A stretch of DNA of 7,517 bases from Clostridia bacterium (GTDB taxonomy: Bacteria > Bacillota > Clostridia > Oscillospirales > SIG627), in NCBI GenBank assembly GCA_017408325.1, contig JAFQUW010000027.1, positions 1 to 7,517 of the forward strand. Reading direction: 5' to 3'. The position numbers and the translations under genes were made by a program. Position 1 is the first letter of the stretch; each line of letters begins with the position of its first letter. Shown in pieces: positions 4,812 to 7,517 of the stretch. The notes under the pieces are model-generated. The model searched no databases, had not been told where the DNA came from, and worked only from the letters and a program-made list of their open reading frames with translations.

Positions 4812-6989
4812 ATGGCACGGGATGTTTCGCTCTTAAAATTGCACATCGGCCGCTTTGCGGGGTTGTGCGATCTTTCGCTCGAATTCCGGCCCGACCGCCC
4901 CAATCTTGTGATTGCGGCAAATCGGGCGGGAAAGACGACTGTGTGCGAATTTATCCGTTTTATGTTCTACGGAATGGACGTGACGAGCGGACGCTTTTTC
5001 CCTTGGGAAGGGGAGCGAACCGTCAGCGGAAGCCTCTCTCTTATGTGGGGGGAGGAACGCTACGACATCTCCCGTATGCAGAGCGGAGAGTCTGCCGGAC
5101 ACGTCAGCGTTGTGGAAGCCGCGACCGAGAGGGAAGTGAATCTGGGGGATAAGACTCCGGGTGAATATTTCCTCGGGATCGATTCGTGGCTTTACGACCG
5201 CACCGTCTATTGTCAGCAGAAGCAGAATGCCAAGATTCAGGAAGATCTGAGCGTGGAGGCGCTGGATCGTTTTGCCGCCATTTTCTCGGACGGAAACGGT
5301 GTTTACTCCGAAGTGAAAAAACTCACCGAGGCGAAAAATCGCCTGATGAACAAGGAAAAGAACGGCGAGATCGACCTTCTTATGGTGCGCCGTAAAGAAT
5401 ACGAAGTTCGGATGGGTGAGATCGAGCGCCGCAAAGGACAGATCGCCCAGACCGAAAAACAATTGCTTGAGTGCGAGAGAAAGATGGACGACGTCAGCCG
5501 ACAGATCGTGTTGACCAAGGCTGAACTCAAAGATCACGGCGACCTTCGTGCCACCGACAGTCTCACTGCGCTCAAAGATGAGATCGAGCAGAACGAATCC
5601 CGTTTGCGTACGCTTGCCGCCGATGCACGCATCGGACAGATTTTGCCGAACCGTGTCGCGGCGGAGGAGTTGCGTCTGCAGTATGCGGACTATTGCCGGC
5701 TGAATGCCAAACTGACCGAAGCCAAGGAAAAACTGATGCTCTCTGAGGATAACCTTAAACTGCACGGTGTCACCTTTTCTGTCCCGGCAGAAGCGGAGCA
5801 GATCGAAAAGGCGAAGCAGACTGTGGATTCTGCGCGCAAACTGCGCGTTTTGTTCTGGTCGCTTTGCATCTTCTTTGCCGTGTGCGGCGTCGGTCTCTTT
5901 GCGTTTTTGTTCTTCGGGCCGCCGCAGATGGAACTTTTGAATGCCGGCTTGTTTGGGATGATCTTTGCCATTATGGCTGCGGCTATGGCACTTTGCGCCT
6001 CGGTCTTCCGGATGAGGATCGACCGCGTGACGGACGGGCTCGATGTGGAAACGACCGACGACTTTTACGCATTGTATCAGAACTTTGTGGCGCACCGCCG
6101 GTCACAGTCTTTGTACCGTGAACAGATCGCACACGAGCAGACGACCATCCGCGCTTTACAGGAAAAAGCAGCGGAAGTTTTGACACAACTGTCTCGTTTT
6201 GCACCCGGTGCGCAGGGAGCAAAAGAGATTTGCGACGCTTGCGTCAATCTGTTGCAAGCGTACGGAACGTTTTGTGAGTTGGGCGAACGCATCAAAGAAT
6301 TGCGTGAAAAATATCGCTTGCTCTCCGAGGACGAAGGAACTTTGTCCTCGCGCGAGGATGAGGATGAGACGCTTGCTTTGGAACGCAAACTTTTGCGTCT
6401 GTCTCAGACCAACGAACAACTGTATGCCCAGAAGATCACGTTGGAAGCCACTTTGGCCGAATTGCGCGCCGAGGGAGATCCCGGTCGGGAATTGTCCGAA
6501 TTGGTGTCGCAGAACGAACGCGGCCTGTTGAGTCTGTTCGAGCAGTATCGCAGTCTGGAAATGTCTCTGGAACTGGCCAAAGATGCACAGACCCGTTTTG
6601 AAAAGAGTGTCAAAGCCCCCATTGCCGAGGAGATCAATTCGATGCTCTCCTTTGTGCTCGAATCGGGAGAGAGTTTTGAATTCGGAGATCGTTTTGAATT
6701 GCGCTACCGTCGCGGTGAGCGTCGCTTCTCTTTGAGTGAGGCAGGCGGCGGCCTGTCGGAACTTGCGAGTCTTGCCATGCGTCTTTGCGTGGCGCGTCGC
6801 GCCATCTCCCATAACATTCCTCTCATCTTTGATGAATCCTTCACTTATATCGACGAACGTTCTAAACGCGCTCTGTCCGACCTTCTGCGTGAGAAAAATG
6901 CGCAGATGCTTCTCTTTGCTTCCGGTTCGGACATTGTCTCCGCTTTTGCGGAAGGCGCGGTGATCCAGACGTTCGGGAGTGCACTGTGA
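4812..6989 (+). CDS. Membrane-anchored SMC/Rad50-like ATPase, YhaN-type
   Basis: A 725-residue protein with split ABC-ATPase halves separated by coiled coil. Walker A is AANRAGKT (35-42), then TVCEFIRFMFYG as in SbcC/YhaN proteins. The Q-loop region is VYCQQKQ (132-138). A coiled coil runs roughly 160-345. Two hydrophobic helices follow, about 346-368 and 376-399, joined by a very short turn, so both arms stay cytoplasmic. A second coil spans about 410-610. The C-terminal lobe has the ABC signature SLSEAGGGLSEL (640-651) and Walker B PLIFDE (670-675, D674/E675). The membrane hairpin sits where Rad50 has its zinc hook; no CxxC hook is present. Relatives act on DNA ends with SbcD/YhaO-type nucleases, but none adjoins it here. 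It is shorter than B. subtilis YhaN as I recall it (about 960). Walker A has A for the first G and R where relatives carry G or E. RBS AAGGAA at 4799-4804. It overlaps recG by 4 bp. The exact role is unknown. Confidence 0.85.
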   Translation: MARDVSLLKLHIGRFAGLCDLSLEFRPDRPNLVIAANRAGKTTVCEFIRFMFYGMDVTSGRFFPWEGERTVSGSLSLMWGEERYDISRMQSGESAGHVSVVEAATEREVNLGDKTPGEYFLGIDSWLYDRTVYCQQKQNAKIQEDLSVEALDRFAAIFSDGNGVYSEVKKLTEAKNRLMNKEKNGEIDLLMVRRKEYEVRMGEIERRKGQIAQTEKQLLECERKMDDVSRQIVLTKAELKDHGDLRATDSLTALKDEIEQNESRLRTLAADARIGQILPNRVAAEELRLQYADYCRLNAKLTEAKEKLMLSEDNLKLHGVTFSVPAEAEQIEKAKQTVDSARKLRVLFWSLCIFFAVCGVGLFAFLFFGPPQMELLNAGLFGMIFAIMAAAMALCASVFRMRIDRVTDGLDVETTDDFYALYQNFVAHRRSQSLYREQIAHEQTTIRALQEKAAEVLTQLSRFAPGAQGAKEICDACVNLLQAYGTFCELGERIKELREKYRLLSEDEGTLSSREDEDETLALERKLLRLSQTNEQLYAQKITLEATLAELRAEGDPGRELSELVSQNERGLLSLFEQYRSLEMSLELAKDAQTRFEKSVKAPIAEEINSMLSFVLESGESFEFGDRFELRYRRGERRFSLSEAGGGLSELASLAMRLCVARRAISHNIPLIFDESFTYIDERSKRALSDLLREKNAQMLLFASGSDIVSAFAEGAVIQTFGSAL
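6975..6979 (+). promoter_or_regulatory. Ribosome binding site of recG, inside the ATPase gene
   Basis: GGGAG ends six bases before the GTG at 6986. It supports that non-ATG start, since no ATG occurs near the N-terminus and the RecG homology begins right after the GTG. Confidence 0.65.
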
Positions 6990-7517
6990 GCGAGAAGCGT
7001 CCTCTCACCTCGTTGAAGGGCATCGGCGCACGCCGCGCCGAAGTGTTTGCTGCCGCAAACATTTCGGACGTTGAATCTCTGCTGACGTATTTTCCCGCGT
7101 CGTTTCGGGAGAACGTCGTCGTCCCGTTAAACGAGACCGATCCTGCGGAAAACGCTCTCACCCGACTTGTGGTGGAGAGTGTTCCGCGGGTTTCTTTTTT
7201 TGCCCACGGACGACGCGCTCTTCGTTTTTCGGCGTCGGACGGGACTGCGACTTGCGAGATCATTTTTTTCTACCAGACGTATTTGCAGAGCCGATTTGTG
7301 CCGGGGAGCGCGTATTACTTTTACGGGCGATATAAGAAGAACAACGAGAGATATCTGGTCTTTTCGCCTGAGTATGTGAATGCGGAGGAAACGCTGAGTC
7401 CCGTCACTCCGATCTATCCGCTCGTGCGTGGCCTGACACAGAAGATGCTGCAAAATGCAGTGCAGCAGGCCTTGCCTTTGGTGGATGAACTGATCGAAGA
7501 AAACCTCCCGATACAAC
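6986..7517 (+). CDS. recG: ATP-dependent DNA helicase RecG (N-terminal part, runs off right edge)
   Basis: From GTG at 6986 the frame is open for 177 codons to the edge, about a quarter of a usual RecG of about 680 residues. What is visible is the N-terminal wedge region. A helix-hairpin-like SLKGIGARRAEVF (9-21) is followed by LLTYFPASFRE (32-42), corresponding to the family's 'LL.yfPr.Y.d'. Next comes an OB-fold stretch including FSASDGTATCEIIFFYQTYL and the glycine turn YYFYGRYKK. The linker TPIYPLVRGLTQKMLQ matches 'PvYp...gl....l'. This domain binds the branch point of forks and Holliday junctions, which RecG remodels; the helicase motifs lie beyond the window. The GTG overlaps the ATPase TGA by 4 bp (GTGA), suggesting translational coupling. 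The usual Arg after YFP is replaced (A38/S39), a mild deviation. Confidence 0.92.
   Translation, partial: MSEKRPLTSLKGIGARRAEVFAAANISDVESLLTYFPASFRENVVVPLNETDPAENALTRLVVESVPRVSFFAHGRRALRFSASDGTATCEIIFFYQTYLQSRFVPGSAYYFYGRYKKNNERYLVFSPEYVNAEETLSPVTPIYPLVRGLTQKMLQNAVQQALPLVDELIEENLPIQ

Noticed and set aside
4833..6095. A 420-codon open frame antisense to the ATPase gene
   Set aside because: It mirrors the codon pattern of the opposite strand, shows no recognisable domain, and lies wholly over a gene with intact ABC-ATPase motifs.

Overview
The window looks like chromosomal DNA from a moderately GC-rich low-GC-Gram-positive relative, most likely an uncultured gut-type clostridial Bacillota. The evidence is strong GGAGG-type ribosome binding sites, sigma-A promoters with near-consensus TATAAT boxes, a lipobox lipoprotein, a DUF4358-type protein and best-recognised homologues of Clostridia/Bifidobacterium type. 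This is inference from motifs; no database search was possible. I see no mobile elements, CRISPR array, tRNA or rRNA. No intergenic gap exceeds about 210 bp.

Left half (1-3963): a sugar-metabolism block in three transcription units. A leftward operon encodes a BadF/BcrA-family N-acetylhexosamine kinase (1504-572) and, with a 4-bp ATGA overlap, a SIS-domain phosphosugar-binding protein of the COG4821/UPF0309 type that runs off the left edge. A Gfo/Idh/MocA oxidoreductase (1653-2639) is divergently transcribed from the kinase. The 148-bp gap holds two back-to-back promoters with a small palindrome almost exactly midway between their -35 boxes. After a rho-independent terminator, a separate promoter drives a close relative of N-acetylhexosamine 1-kinase (NahK, 2848-3963), which ends in a second strong terminator. 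Together these suggest salvage of amino sugars, with one kinase expected to act at C1 and the other probably at C6. No transporter, glycosidase, deacetylase or nucleotidyltransferase lies in the window, so the pathway is incomplete here.

Right half (4088-7517): an apparent rightward operon from one strong promoter. It encodes a DUF4358-like lipoprotein (4147-4752), a Rad50/SbcC/YhaN-like ABC-type ATPase with a two-helix membrane hairpin in the middle of its coiled coil (4812-6989), and the N-terminal quarter of the branch-migration helicase RecG (from GTG 6986, 4-bp overlap, off the right edge). The most interesting item is this membrane-anchored SMC-like ATPase. It carries an atypical Walker A, is translationally coupled to recG, and has no SbcD/YhaO-type nuclease partner next to it in the window.

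I did not find a clearly new multi-gene defence or mobile system. The best leads are the lipoprotein/ATPase/RecG arrangement, the two-kinase amino-sugar cluster, and a promoter-proximal motif shared by the oxidoreductase and nahK promoters.
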